Source: Kitasatospora herbaricolor (lineage in GTDB: Bacteria; Actinomycetota; Actinomycetes; Streptomycetales; Streptomycetaceae). From it: a stretch of DNA of 64,000 bases. The stretch spans positions 5,022,001 to 5,086,000 of the forward strand of contig NZ_JAUSVA010000002.1 in NCBI RefSeq assembly GCF_030813695.1, given 5' to 3'. Positions within the stretch are counted from its first letter, which is position 1. Each line of letters starts with the position of its first letter. Shown piece by piece: positions 1 to 8,908 of the stretch. Under the pieces are notes generated by a model. The model saw only the letters and a program-made list of their open reading frames with translations, was not told the DNA's origin and did no database searches. The translations under genes and the position numbers were made by a program.

Positions 1-33
1 GCCCGACCGGCCCGCTCGCATACCGTTCCCGGC

Positions 34-870
34 ATGAGCAGCAGACTGCACGAAGTGGCCGCGGTGAACGAACAGATCGTCGCCCGGGGGAGCTACCGCG
101 CGCCCGGGGGCGAGCTGGTGGAGCTGACCGCGCGGCTGGCCGCCGCCCGGGCCGGCACCGTCTCCTACACCCCGGAGGCGCTGGCCGCGCTGGCGGCCCG
201 GAGCAGGCCGGGGGGCGGCGCCGGGGCCGTCGAGGTGACGGCGGAGGGCAGCATGCAGGCCGCCCGCCGACTGGTCGCGGCCGGCGGCGGCCGGGTCGGG
301 GTGCTCAACTTCGCCTCCGCGCGCAACCCGGGCGGCGGCTACCTGCGGGGCGCCAAGGCCCAGGAGGAGGACGTCTGCCGCAGCGCCCTGCTCTACACCT
401 GCCTGCTGGAGGCCCCGGACTACTACCAGGCGCACCGCGCGTCCGACGACCTCCGCTACAGCCACCGGGTGATCTTCTCGCCCGCCGTGCCGGTGCTCCG
501 GGGCGACGACGGCGCCCTGCTCGGGCAGCCGTACGAGGTCGACTTCCTGACCTCGCCGGCACCCAACGCGGGCCAGCTGGAGCTGCGTTCGGCCGACGTG
601 GACGTCCGTGAGGTGCTGGCCGAGCGGGCCCTGCGGGTGCTCGCTGTGGCCGCCCGGCACGGCGTACGGGAGCTGGTGCTCGGCGCCTGGGGCTGCGGGG
701 TGTTCCGCAACGACCCGGCCCAGGTGGCCGAGGCCTTCGAGGCGGGGCTGGCCGAGTACGGCGCGGCCTTCGACCGGGTGGTGTTCGCGGTCTGGGACCG
801 CACCCGCGTCTCCGCCAACCGGGCGGCCTTCGAGGTCAGGTTCGGCGCCGCCGTCGTGCCCGGCGCCTGA
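34..870 (+). CDS. TIGR02452-family microbial PARG-like (macro-fold) hydrolase
   Basis: 278 aa. The family is related to poly(ADP-ribose) glycohydrolases and is thought to remove ADP-ribose from modified targets; the substrate here is unknown. Visible signatures are an NPGGGY stretch at about residues 98-103 (the family's ADP-ribose-binding loop) followed by QEED with the two catalytic-type glutamates at 111-112, and a late GAWGCGVFRN segment typical of the macro fold. Length matches bacterial members. No signal peptide, so cytosolic. The ATG has no strong Shine-Dalgarno and a -10-like TACCGT lies just upstream, so the message may be nearly leaderless. It converges on the small membrane protein gene that follows, with a 22-bp gap. 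Confidence 0.85.
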   Translation: MSSRLHEVAAVNEQIVARGSYRAPGGELVELTARLAAARAGTVSYTPEALAALAARSRPGGGAGAVEVTAEGSMQAARRLVAAGGGRVGVLNFASARNPGGGYLRGAKAQEEDVCRSALLYTCLLEAPDYYQAHRASDDLRYSHRVIFSPAVPVLRGDDGALLGQPYEVDFLTSPAPNAGQLELRSADVDVREVLAERALRVLAVAARHGVRELVLGAWGCGVFRNDPAQVAEAFEAGLAEYGAAFDRVVFAVWDRTRVSANRAAFEVRFGAAVVPGA

Positions 871-892
871 CCGGCGGGCGTGCGGGGGCGGC

Positions 893-1195
893 TCAGCCCT
901 GGCGGGCCGTCACCACCGCCGAGGTCGCCGCCACCACACCGGTGACGGTGAGCACGGCCGGCCAGGCACCGATCTTCTTCGCGAGCGGGTGCGAACCGCC
1001 GAACGCCGCCACGTACAGACCGGTCAGCGCCGCCGCGGCCACCGGGCCGGCCTGCCGCCGCCACCCCACGGCGGCGGTCGCGCCGGCCACCGCCAGGACG
1101 GCGCCGCCCAGCTCACGCCGGCCGCTCCAGCGGGCCACGCCGTAGCCGCCGACCAGACCGGTCGCCGCGACGAGCGCGGTGGGGATCTTCGCCAT
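893..1195 (-). CDS. Small hydrophobic membrane protein, unknown function
   Basis: 100 aa starting MAKIPTALV. Composition is mostly Ala/Val/Gly with about three hydrophobic segments (roughly residues 4-20, 27-62 and 78-95) separated by short basic patches, suggesting an integral membrane protein with a short cytoplasmic tail. A GGAG lies 6 nt upstream of this ATG; another ATG directly before it would be only 3 nt from the GGAG, so the second Met is preferred. It diverges from the permease at 1301 across about 100 bp that must hold both promoters. I do not recognise a named family. Confidence 0.65.
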   Translation of the reverse strand: MAKIPTALVAATGLVGGYGVARWSGRRELGGAVLAVAGATAAVGWRRQAGPVAAAALTGLYVAAFGGSHPLAKKIGAWPAVLTVTGVVAATSAVVTARQG

Positions 1196-1300
1196 CATCC
1201 ACTCCAGAGCCGGGCCTCGGTCCTGCGCCTGCAGCACCTGTCCCTCCGACCATAACCCGGCCCCTGAACACGCCCGGCGGCAGCGTGCCATGATCGGCCG

Positions 1301-2548
1301 ATGAGCACCGCCGCCGCCGAAGTCCTCTCCGTCGTCCTGCTGATCGTGGTGCTGGCCTTCGCCGTGGTCCGCCCGCGCGGCTGGCCGGAGGCTGCCGCCG
1401 CCGTCCCCGCCGCCGGACTGCTGCTGGCGGTCGGCGCGGTCGGCCCCGCCGAAGCGTGGGCGCAGACCCGCGAACTGCTGCCCGTCGTGGGCTTCCTGGC
1501 CGCCATCCTGGTGCTGGCCAAGCTCTGCGCCGACGAAGGGCTCTTCGAGAGCGCCGGACAGCTGGTCGCCAAGGTCTGCCACGGCCGGCCCGGCCGGCTG
1601 CTCGGCGGCGTCTTCGGCGTCGCCGCACTGGTCACGGCGGTCCTCAGCCTGGACGCGACGGTGGTCCTGCTCACCCCGGTGGTGCTGGCCACCGCGGCCC
1701 GGCTGGGCGCCCGCGCCCGCCCGCACGCCTACGCCTGCGCCCACCTGGCCAACTCGGCCTCGCTGCTGCTGCCCGTCTCCAACCTGACCAACCTGCTCGC
1801 CTTCACCGCGAGCGGGCTGACCTTCACCCGGTTCGCGGTCCTGATGGCGCCCGCCTGGGTGGTGGTGATCGGGATCGAGTTCGTGGTGTTCCGGCGCTTC
1901 TTCCGGGCCGACCTCGCGGCCGGCGCGCCGCTGCCGCCGCCGCGCGGCCCGGTGGCCGTCCCGCTGTTCACCCTGGTGGTGCTGGGCCTCACCCTGCTGG
2001 GCTTCGCGGTCACCTCGCTGGCCGGCGTCAACCCGGCCTGGGCGGCGCTCGGCGGAGTGCTGGTACTGGGTACCCGGGCGCTGCGCCGCGGGGACGCCAC
2101 CGTCCGGGAGCTCGTCGGCGCGGCCGGAGTGTTCTTCTGCCTCTTCGTGCTCGCGCTCGGCGTGGTGGTCAAGGCGGTGGTCGACAACGGGCTCGGCGCC
2201 GGCCTGGACCACCTGCTGCCCGGCGGCGACAGCCTGCCCGAACTGCTCGCCGTCGCCGGCATCGCCGCCGTCCTCGCCAACCTGATCAACAACCTGCCGG
2301 CCACCCTCGCCCTGCTCCCGCTCGCCGCGGCCGGCGGGACCGGACCGGTGCTGGCCGTCCTCGTCGGCGTCAACCTCGGCCCGAACCTCACCTACGTCGG
2401 CTCGCTGGCGACCCTGCTGTGGCGGGGACTGCTGCCCGAGCCGGTGGAACTGAAGGTGTTCACCCGGCTCGGGCTGATCGTCGTCCCGCTGACCGTGGTC
2501 GCGGGGACGGTCTGCGTCTGGGGGATGCTGCAGCTGGTCGGTACCTGA
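1301..2548 (+). CDS. SLC13/ArsB/NhaD-superfamily ion permease
   Basis: 415 aa, about 11 predicted transmembrane helices across the whole length. The N-terminal half carries LAAILVLAKLCADEGLF and the LDATVVLLTPVVL hairpin typical of the ion-transporter superfamily that includes ArsB and citrate/dicarboxylate carriers; the C-terminal repeat has a matching NLINNLPATLALLPLA hairpin with the NN-L-P signature. Substrate (arsenite, Na+/H+ exchange or a carboxylate) cannot be read from sequence. No arsR, arsC or other ars gene is adjacent, which argues against a dedicated arsenic operon. Stands alone between the small membrane protein and the convergent DacB-type gene. Confidence 0.85.
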   Translation: MSTAAAEVLSVVLLIVVLAFAVVRPRGWPEAAAAVPAAGLLLAVGAVGPAEAWAQTRELLPVVGFLAAILVLAKLCADEGLFESAGQLVAKVCHGRPGRLLGGVFGVAALVTAVLSLDATVVLLTPVVLATAARLGARARPHAYACAHLANSASLLLPVSNLTNLLAFTASGLTFTRFAVLMAPAWVVVIGIEFVVFRRFFRADLAAGAPLPPPRGPVAVPLFTLVVLGLTLLGFAVTSLAGVNPAWAALGGVLVLGTRALRRGDATVRELVGAAGVFFCLFVLALGVVVKAVVDNGLGAGLDHLLPGGDSLPELLAVAGIAAVLANLINNLPATLALLPLAAAGGTGPVLAVLVGVNLGPNLTYVGSLATLLWRGLLPEPVELKVFTRLGLIVVPLTVVAGTVCVWGMLQLVGT

Positions 2549-2565
2549 CGCCTGTCCTCCCGGGG

Positions 2566-4170
2566 TCAGCCGCCCTGCCGGGCCTCGGCCTGCTCCTGGA
2601 GGAGACCGGCGATCCGGGCCAGGTCGTTCCCGATGTCGATCACCCCGTCGATGTCCGCCGAGTAGGCGCCGTTCACCGCCAGGAAGAAGGTGTGCAGCCG
2701 GCCGTGGCCCGCGTCGAGGTAACCGCTGATGGTGTCGGCGCCCACCGCCAGACGGTCGTTGAGGGCGTCGAACCCGGCGACCGTCCCGGTCTTCGCCCAC
2801 ACCTTGCCCTTGCCGGGACAGCTGGGGCAGCCCTCGCAGACGAAGGCCAGCAGGCCGTCCACTCCGAGGATCGGCAGCGCCAACCGGAACCTGGTCGCCT
2901 CCGGGGTGCCCTGCCAGTAGTGCAGGAGTTCGCTCTCGATCCGCGGGGTGACCCGGTCGACCGGGTTGCCGCCGCGGCCGTCGAGCAGCTGGGCCTGGGT
3001 CGGGTCGATGCCGGCCTGTCGCAGGAACCCGGTCAACACGGGGAAGCCGTCCGCGCACCGGCTGTTGCCGGCTGCCACGGCCATCAGGCAGATCCCGAGG
3101 TTCGCCCCCAGGTTGTGGCTGACCTTCAGGATCAGCTTCGCGTACTCGGCGTAGACCGGGGAGACGTACGCGGCGACCCGCGGGGTGCCGTCGTAGGAGG
3201 CCGGCAGCAGGCCGGACGGGTTCGGGCCGACCGGCGGGGCGGTGACCGTGACGCCGGCCCGGGCGAGCGCCTCGATCAGCGCGGTGCGCCCGAAGGCCGC
3301 CGGATCCTGGACGCCGGAGATCCGCAGGGTCGGCGGCGCGTCGGCCGCGATCGTCCCGGACAGCGTGATCCGGGTGCCGTCCGGCGAGGCGGAGACCGCG
3401 ATGTCCGTCGTACCGCCCGCCGCGACCGTCCGCACCGTCGACTCCACCTGGTACGGCGCGACCTGCGGCCGCCAGCTGAGCTGCGCGGGCTGCCCGGGGG
3501 ACGTCGCGGTGGTCAGCAGGTCGATCACGTTGTCGTTGACGATGATCGGGTCCGGGCTAGGGTCCAGCTCCGGGAAGGAGGTGAAGAGCCGGTTGTCGAT
3601 CACCACGTCACCGTTCACCCGGGTGATCCCCGAGCTGCGGACCTGGCCGGCGATCTCGTTCAGACCCGCGAGTGGGTCCTCCGGCGTGAGGGTCGCGCCG
3701 GGTACGTCGTTGGCGTAGGTGTGGTCGATCGGGGTGTACGAGACGGAGCCGTCCGGCGCCGTCCGGCCGCCCATCGTCAGGTCGCCCTGTGCGACCAGGG
3801 CCAGCGAGCCGTCCAGGGTGGAGCCGCTCCGCTGCCCCAGCGCCTGGACCGGCGTGGTGAAGCGGTGGTCGCCGCCCAGGGTGTGCCAGGTACCCGACAC
3901 GCTGATCAGCTTGGCCGTCGAACCGGGGATGAAGAACTGGTCCGGGTAGAGCGAGTGGACGACCCGGCCGGTGCTGTCGTCGACCTCCAGCAGCCCCCAC
4001 TGGGCGTGCTGGTAGACCGGCTTGGCCATGATCGCCGCGATCTCGGCGCCCAGATCGTCGTGCGGGCCGCCGGCCGCGGCCGGCCCGGCGGCGGCGACGG
4101 CCGCGAAGGTCACCACGGCCGTGGTGAGAGCCGCTGCCCAGGTACGGAGCGGTCGGTCGATCGGTGTCAT
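2566..4170 (-). CDS. dacB: D-alanyl-D-alanine carboxypeptidase/endopeptidase (PBP4, peptidase S13)
   Basis: 534 aa, a secreted or membrane-tethered peptidoglycan-trimming enzyme that removes terminal D-Ala and can cleave crosslinks. All three penicillin-binding motifs are visible: SxxK at S84-K87 (PGSTAKL), SxN at S351-N353 (SHN) and KTG at 460-462. The long SxxK-to-SxN distance is the mark of the PBP4/DacB family, which has an inserted domain between them. An N-terminal signal sequence (basic start, hydrophobic core, AAAGGPHD cleavage region) fits this Met at 4170; the frame stays open further upstream but encodes nothing signal-like. Converges on the permease gene with a 17-bp gap. Confidence 0.9.
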   Translation of the reverse strand: MTPIDRPLRTWAAALTTAVVTFAAVAAAGPAAAGGPHDDLGAEIAAIMAKPVYQHAQWGLLEVDDSTGRVVHSLYPDQFFIPGSTAKLISVSGTWHTLGGDHRFTTPVQALGQRSGSTLDGSLALVAQGDLTMGGRTAPDGSVSYTPIDHTYANDVPGATLTPEDPLAGLNEIAGQVRSSGITRVNGDVVIDNRLFTSFPELDPSPDPIIVNDNVIDLLTTATSPGQPAQLSWRPQVAPYQVESTVRTVAAGGTTDIAVSASPDGTRITLSGTIAADAPPTLRISGVQDPAAFGRTALIEALARAGVTVTAPPVGPNPSGLLPASYDGTPRVAAYVSPVYAEYAKLILKVSHNLGANLGICLMAVAAGNSRCADGFPVLTGFLRQAGIDPTQAQLLDGRGGNPVDRVTPRIESELLHYWQGTPEATRFRLALPILGVDGLLAFVCEGCPSCPGKGKVWAKTGTVAGFDALNDRLAVGADTISGYLDAGHGRLHTFFLAVNGAYSADIDGVIDIGNDLARIAGLLQEQAEARQGG

Positions 4171-4563
4171 CAGGTCACCTGTCCCGAGGCGTGTTGCGAT
4201 GGCTGCTGGTTCCCGGCCGAGCCGCCGGGGCGCGGGGAGCGCTACGACCGCCGACGGGCCGCCGCGTGTCCACCGGGGCAGCCGTCGGCACCGGTGATCC
4301 GGCGGCCGGCGGTCAACGACCCGGCGTCGAGTGACTCCTGGTGGTCGAAAACACACTGAATGTCGCCATTCGAGCATGGCCGGGCTCCGGGGTGAGGGAT
4401 TCACCCGCCTGGTCGCGCGCCCGGCCCCGTCCCGGGCGGTTGACGCCCGACCCCCGACCCCCGATCCCCGGGCGCCCCGTCCGTCGTCCGGCGGGCGGGG
4501 CGGATCCCGCGCTTCGAGACGAAGCATCGTATTCGGTTCGCTGATGGCTGACTGTGGCCGAAA
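4171..4563. promoter_or_regulatory. Divergent intergenic region between dacB-type and ltrA-type genes
   Basis: About 390 bp between two divergent starts, so it must contain promoters for both. It is noticeably less GC-rich around 4345-4375 and 4520-4570. I see no convincing -35/-10 pair, no long palindrome and no conserved reading frame. Confidence 0.4.
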
Positions 4564-5859
4564 ATGCCAACTTCCCTGCGGCCGAGGTTCGATACTCACG
4601 CCGTGACCGCTCTCGTTCCTGAACCCGCTCCCCCCGCAGCCGCCTTGACCTCCGGCGCCTCAGCCGTCCCTGCCCCGTCAGCCGTCCCTGTTCCGTCAGC
4701 CGCCCCTGCTCCCTCATCCACCCCCGTCCCCCCGTCCACCCCCGCCGCCGGGGTGACCGCCGCCGCCGAACCGGCCCTGCGCGTCAGCGCGTTGGAGCTC
4801 TTCTTCGACCTTGTCTTCGTCTTCACCATCACCCAGCTCACCGGCAGCCTGGCCCACCACCTCACGGTCGGCGGGATGGCGCAGGTGCTGGTGATGCTGG
4901 CGGTGATCTGGTGGATGTACGACGCCTTCATCTGGCTGACCAACGCCATGCCGCCGTCCACCCACGCTCGCCGGGGCACCCTGCTGCTCGGCATGGCCGC
5001 GTTCCTGGTGGTCTCGCTGGCCGTGCCGCACGCCTTCGAGGGCAGCGGGGTCGCCTTCGGCTGGGCCTACCTGGTGATCGTCGCCGTCCACACCGGCATG
5101 TTCGCGGCTGCCGGGGTGGCGGTCGCCTCGGTCCTCCGGATGGGCGGTCTCAACCTGGTCAACACCGGCTTCGTGGTCGCCGGTGGCTATCTCTCCGGCA
5201 ACGCCCAACTGGGCTTCTGGGTGGCGGCCTTCGCGCTCCAGTTCGCAATCCCCCGGCTGGTGGACCTGCCGCGGTTCCAGCTCCGCGCCGACCACTTCGT
5301 GGAACGGCACGGCCTGATCGTGATCATCGCCTTCGGCGAGTCCGTCATCGCCATCGGCGTCGGCGCGGGCGACGCGACGCTGTCCGCCCCGCTGATCGCC
5401 ACCGCCCTGCTCACCCTCGCCGTCTGCGTCGGCCTCTGGTGGGCCTACTTCGGCCACGACGACGACACCCGGGCCGAGCACCACATGGCCGGCCTCAGCG
5501 ACGCCCGGCGCAACCAACTCGCCGTCAGCGTCTACAATCTGGGCCACTACGGACTGCTGCTCGGCGTCCTGCTCTTCGCCGCGGGCGTCAAGTCGGCGGT
5601 CGCCCATCCGGGCGATCCCGTCACCTCGGCCCAGGCCGCCGCACTCGCCGCCGGCGTCGCCCTCTTCCTGGCCGCCAACGCCGCCGTCCGCCGCACCTTC
5701 GGCCTCACCCCGCTGCTGCCCCGCCTGGTCGCCGCCGCCGTCCTCACCGTCACCGTCCCCCTGGGCACCGGCGTTTCCGCCCTCGCCCAGGTGGCGGCCA
5801 CGGCCGCCGTCCTGGCGGCCGCCTTCGGCTACGAGGAGTGGACTGTCCGAGCCCGGTGA
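4564..5859 (+). CDS. Low temperature requirement protein A (LtrA) family membrane protein
   Basis: 431 aa. After a disordered Ala/Pro/Ser N-terminus of about 70 residues (near-repeats of SAVPAPSAVPVPS type) the LtrA signature LELFFDLVFVFTITQL appears, followed by roughly 11-12 hydrophobic helices. HGLIVIIAFGESVIAIG and the WWAYFGHDDD segment are typical of the family. Its biochemical role is unknown; the name comes from a Listeria cold-growth phenotype. The start is uncertain: ATG 4564 has no Shine-Dalgarno, and an in-frame GTG at 4603 also lies before the Pro-rich tail. The Pro/Ala tail is probably cytoplasmic and unstructured. Confidence 0.85.
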   Translation: MPTSLRPRFDTHAVTALVPEPAPPAAALTSGASAVPAPSAVPVPSAAPAPSSTPVPPSTPAAGVTAAAEPALRVSALELFFDLVFVFTITQLTGSLAHHLTVGGMAQVLVMLAVIWWMYDAFIWLTNAMPPSTHARRGTLLLGMAAFLVVSLAVPHAFEGSGVAFGWAYLVIVAVHTGMFAAAGVAVASVLRMGGLNLVNTGFVVAGGYLSGNAQLGFWVAAFALQFAIPRLVDLPRFQLRADHFVERHGLIVIIAFGESVIAIGVGAGDATLSAPLIATALLTLAVCVGLWWAYFGHDDDTRAEHHMAGLSDARRNQLAVSVYNLGHYGLLLGVLLFAAGVKSAVAHPGDPVTSAQAAALAAGVALFLAANAAVRRTFGLTPLLPRLVAAAVLTVTVPLGTGVSALAQVAATAAVLAAAFGYEEWTVRAR

Positions 5860-5893
5860 AAGACTGCCCGAGGCGAGCAACGGCACCGAGTGG

Positions 5894-6358
5894 ATGGGGA
5901 GTGGTCCGGGCATGATCATCAAGGACGGCCTGTACCGGGTCCGCAACGTCGCCGGCGGCCTCCTGCTGGAGATCGCCGACGGCAGCAACCGCAGCGGCGC
6001 CAAGGCCCAACTCGGCCAGGACAACGGCACCCCGGCCCAACTCTGGAAACTCACGGCCGTCCACCCCGGCGGCGCCCTCTACCACTTCGAGAACGCCGCC
6101 AGCGGCAAGCGCCTCGACGTCACGGGCGCCTCCACCGAGAACGGCACCCTCGTCCAGCAGTGGTCCGCCAACGCCTTCGGCGCCCAGGAATGGCTCCTCG
6201 AACAGCACGTCGAATCCCCCGGCACCTTCACCCTCACCAGCTTCGTCAGCGGCAAGGCCCTCGAAGCCGTCGCCCCCGCCACCACCCCGGGCACCCCCGT
6301 CCGCCAATGGGAGGACGAGGACAGCCCGGGGCAGTGGTGGCGGCTGGAGCGGCAGTAG
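5894..6358 (+). CDS. Ricin-type beta-trefoil lectin domain protein
   Basis: 154 aa, almost entirely one RICIN/beta-trefoil carbohydrate-binding domain: three homologous subdomains begin at GLYRVRNVAGG, ALYHFENAASG and GTFTLTSFVSG, and two end in the Q-x-W-type turns that define the fold (QLWKL, QWWRL). It has no catalytic domain and no obvious signal peptide, so if secreted it uses another route; it may instead be a small cytosolic sugar-binding protein. An in-frame ATG at 5912 (MIIKDG) is an equally plausible start. It follows the LtrA gene by 34 bp and could be cotranscribed with it. Confidence 0.8.
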   Translation: MGSGPGMIIKDGLYRVRNVAGGLLLEIADGSNRSGAKAQLGQDNGTPAQLWKLTAVHPGGALYHFENAASGKRLDVTGASTENGTLVQQWSANAFGAQEWLLEQHVESPGTFTLTSFVSGKALEAVAPATTPGTPVRQWEDEDSPGQWWRLERQ

Positions 6359-6449
6359 GGCAGCACCGGCCGGGAGGGCCGGGGTCCCACCTGGAACGGT
6401 GGCCCCGGGACGGCCGTCGAGGACGTCGGTCCTGCCCCCGTCGGCCTGC

Positions 6450-7073
6450 TCACGATCCCGGGGCAGGCGGGCGGTTGCTCGACACGGCGGCAACGATCTC
6501 TGCAGCCACCGACCGGGCAGGTTGGTGCTCCCAGAACCGCAGGACCACCCAGCCCGCTTCCTCCAGATGTCGGGAGGTCTCGATGTCGCGCGCGACGTTC
6601 CGGTCCAGCTTTTCCGCCCACCAACCGCTGTTCGCCTTGGGGCGGGTCGCGTGCTCCGGGCATCCGTGCCAGAAGCACCCGTCCAGGAAGACCGCCACCT
6701 TGGCGCGGGTGAAGGCCACGTCGATGGTGCGTCGGCGCATCCCCGGTACGGGGAGGCCGACCCGGTAGCGCAGGCCGGAGGCATGGAGCAGCTTCCGGAC
6801 GGCGACTTCGATCTCGGTGTCCTTCCGCCGCTGCCGACTCATCCGGGCGGAGACGCCGTCGGACGACGGAACGAGGACGGGCTTCGCCGGAGGCCCGAGC
6901 CGTCCCCGGCTGTCGGTGTCGCTTCCGGTGGGGCCCGGATCGCCTGTTGCGGCGGGCCCGGTCCGGGCCGAGGGTGCGGAGTCCTGCCGTGCGGGGCGGA
7001 CGCCGTTGCCCAGTTCGTCCTCGGGCCGACTCATCTGTGCAATCCCTCTGTCGTTGCGCCTGTTCCTCTGCAA
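6450..7073 (-). CDS. vsr: Very short patch repair endonuclease (Vsr) family
   Basis: 207 aa. The C-terminal ~130 residues form a Vsr domain: a start resembling SRQRRKDTEIE, then FLDGCFWHGCPEH with the catalytic Asp and zinc-binding Cys/His residues, and the downstream KANSGWW..K...N..RD pattern. Vsr nicks 5' of the T in T:G mismatches arising from deamination of 5-methylcytosine. The first ~75 residues are polar, Pro/Ser/Gly-rich and not part of the fold; alternative starts exist at 7034 and 6842, the last giving exactly the core domain. No cytosine-C5 methyltransferase lies beside it, unlike the usual dcm-vsr arrangement. Confidence 0.85.
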   Translation of the reverse strand: MQRNRRNDRGIAQMSRPEDELGNGVRPARQDSAPSARTGPAATGDPGPTGSDTDSRGRLGPPAKPVLVPSSDGVSARMSRQRRKDTEIEVAVRKLLHASGLRYRVGLPVPGMRRRTIDVAFTRAKVAVFLDGCFWHGCPEHATRPKANSGWWAEKLDRNVARDIETSRHLEEAGWVVLRFWEHQPARSVAAEIVAAVSSNRPPAPGS

Positions 7074-7152
7074 CCACGGTAGGACGCGTCACCGACATGT
7101 ACCGCCTGTGGTTTCCGCGCGTTCGCGACGTTCGCCGTGGCAGGGGGAGGTT

Positions 7153-7926
7153 CTAGGCCGCCAGCCGCTTCCGCAGCTCCGCCAGCTCCGCCTCCGTCAC
7201 GCCCTGGGCCAGGACGTACCGCTCCACCGAGCCGTGGGTCTCGCGGATCCAGGTGAGGGAGGAGTGCAGGAGGGCGGCGGTGACCGGGCGGGAGGTGCGT
7301 TCGGTGCCGGTCTCGTCGACGTAGGGGGTGGGGCCGTCGAGGAGGTCCAGGCCGGTGTTGGAGAGCAGGAAGTCCGCGGTGATCTCGGCGTCGGTGGCGC
7401 TGAGCAGGGCCTGGAGGACGGCGATGGTGAGGCCGGTGCGGTCCTTGCCGACGGCGCAGTGGATCAGGGCAGGGAGGGCGCCGGGGGTGATCAGGCGGCG
7501 AATGGTGGCGGCGACGGAGGGGCCGGCGTACCGGGGGAGGTAGAGGTACAGGTCGGCCTGGTTGTCGGGCCAGGGCTGGTCGCTCTCCCGGTCGGCGGGG
7601 AAGGTCGGCAGGTGGAGGGTCTCGTGGTCGAGGCCGTGGCGACGGTCGGGCCAGTTGTCGAGTTCGGCGGCACTGCGCAGGTCGACGACGGTCCGCAGGC
7701 CGAGGGCCTTGAGCTGCTGGGCCCCCTCGGGGGTGAGGGTGTGGAGGGAGCCGGAGCGGTAGATCCGGCCCGGGCGCAGGCTGCCGGTGCCGTCCACGCC
7801 CCCGGCGTCGCGGAGGTTGCGGACGCCGGGGACGGTGACGAAGGCGCCGGCGGCCCGGTGGGTGGCGGCGGCCGGCGGGGCGGGCGCGGGTGCTGAGTCG
7901 AACTCGCGGTCGGTCATGGGATCCAC
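7153..7926 (-). CDS. Tyrosine-protein phosphatase (DSP/PTP-like, actinobacterial type)
   Basis: 257 aa with an HCxxGxxRT P-loop: C157 in HCAVGKDRTG is the nucleophile and the Arg binds the phosphate. Upstream VPGVRNLRDAGG and YRSGSL motifs match the actinobacterial group related to MptpB/IphP, which act on phosphotyrosine or phosphoinositides. No signal peptide. ATG at 7926 or 7917 (MTDREF) could be the start; the Ala/Pro segment that follows is unstructured. A paralogue with the same layout lies at 58159 in this window. It overlaps nothing and is read toward the vsr gene. Confidence 0.88.
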   Translation of the reverse strand: MDPMTDREFDSAPAPAPPAAATHRAAGAFVTVPGVRNLRDAGGVDGTGSLRPGRIYRSGSLHTLTPEGAQQLKALGLRTVVDLRSAAELDNWPDRRHGLDHETLHLPTFPADRESDQPWPDNQADLYLYLPRYAGPSVAATIRRLITPGALPALIHCAVGKDRTGLTIAVLQALLSATDAEITADFLLSNTGLDLLDGPTPYVDETGTERTSRPVTAALLHSSLTWIRETHGSVERYVLAQGVTEAELAELRKRLAA

Positions 7927-7968
7927 GCTAGGGCGGCGGGCCCGGTGAAGCGGGGAGATCGGGGGAAG

Positions 7969-8715
7969 TCAGCGGCCGCCGGCGAGGTCGAGGAAGGCGC
8001 CGGTGGTGTACGAGGAGGCGGGCGAGAGCAGGAAGAGGATCGACTCGGCAACCTCCTCGGCGGTGCCGCCGCGTCGCATCGGCAGGTCGGGGGCGACCCG
8101 GTCGACCCGCCCCGGCTCGCCGCCCAGGGCGTGGATGTCGGTGTGGATCAGGCCCGGCCGGACGGCGTTGACGCGGACGCCCTCGTCGGCGACCTCCAGG
8201 GCCAGCCCGCGCGTCATCGAGTCGAGGGCGCCCTTGGACGCCGCGTAGTCGACGTACTCGTTGGGCGAGCCGAGGCGGGCGGCCGCGGAGGAGACGTTCA
8301 CGATGGCCCCGCCCTTGCCGCCGTACCGGGTGGACATCCGGCGGACGGCCTGGGCCGCGCAGAGGAACGGGCCGGTGATGTTGGCGGCCCAGATCCGGGT
8401 CAGCCGCTCCTCGTCGAGTTCGTCCAGCCGGGCCTGGCGTTCCAGCGAGCCGGCGTTGTTCACCAGGGCGGTGAGCGGGCCGAGTTCGGCGTCCACGGTG
8501 GCGAAGAGCCGCTCGACCTCGCTGCTTCGGCTGACGTCCGCCCGGACGGCGATCGCGGTACCGCCGTCGGCGCGGACGGTGTCCACCACGCGGGCGGCGG
8601 ACGCCTCGTCGGCGCGGTAGTTGACGCAGACGCGGTAGCCGCGCCGGCCGGCGAGCAGGGCGGTGGCGGCGCCGATGCCTCGGCCCCCACCGGTGATGAG
8701 GATGGTCTCGGACAT
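7969..8715 (-). CDS. Short-chain dehydrogenase/reductase (FabG-like SDR)
   Basis: 248 aa, the standard length for a classical SDR. The Rossmann motif TGGGRGIG is at residues 8-15, NNAG at 86-89, the catalytic Ser near 142 (NVSSAAA) and YAASK at Y157-K161. The first beta-strand is followed by an Arg/Tyr-rich segment (NYRADEA) more typical of NADPH preference. Substrate unknown; sequence pattern SPNEYVDYAASK is frequent in sugar/3-oxoacyl SDR members. It lies 42 bp upstream of the phosphatase gene on the same strand and could share a transcript with it, but no functional link is evident. Confidence 0.9.
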   Translation of the reverse strand: MSETILITGGGRGIGAATALLAGRRGYRVCVNYRADEASAARVVDTVRADGGTAIAVRADVSRSSEVERLFATVDAELGPLTALVNNAGSLERQARLDELDEERLTRIWAANITGPFLCAAQAVRRMSTRYGGKGGAIVNVSSAAARLGSPNEYVDYAASKGALDSMTRGLALEVADEGVRVNAVRPGLIHTDIHALGGEPGRVDRVAPDLPMRRGGTAEEVAESILFLLSPASSYTTGAFLDLAGGR

Positions 8716-8908
8716 GCTCCGACCGTAGCCCAGGACGCGGGCCGCCGGGGGGCCGGCGACCGACCGGTGGACGGGGCGCGGACGGGAGCTGGTCCGGCGG
8801 TGGTGACGGCCTCCGGAATTGGCTCGCTCCGCCCGCCCCGCCCACGGCAGACTCGGCCGTACCCCTTCGTACGGTCGCCCGCGACCAGGGCCCGACCGAG
8901 GAGCCGCC

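Noticed and set aside
1301..2548. Permease as a dedicated arsenite pump (ArsB)
   Set aside because: Superfamily signature fits but no arsR/arsC or other arsenic gene is adjacent, so the substrate is left open.
1456..4359. Long plus-strand frame through the permease and the DacB-type gene
   Set aside because: It is out of frame with the permease and antisense to DacB; Arg/Pro/Gly-rich with no family pattern.
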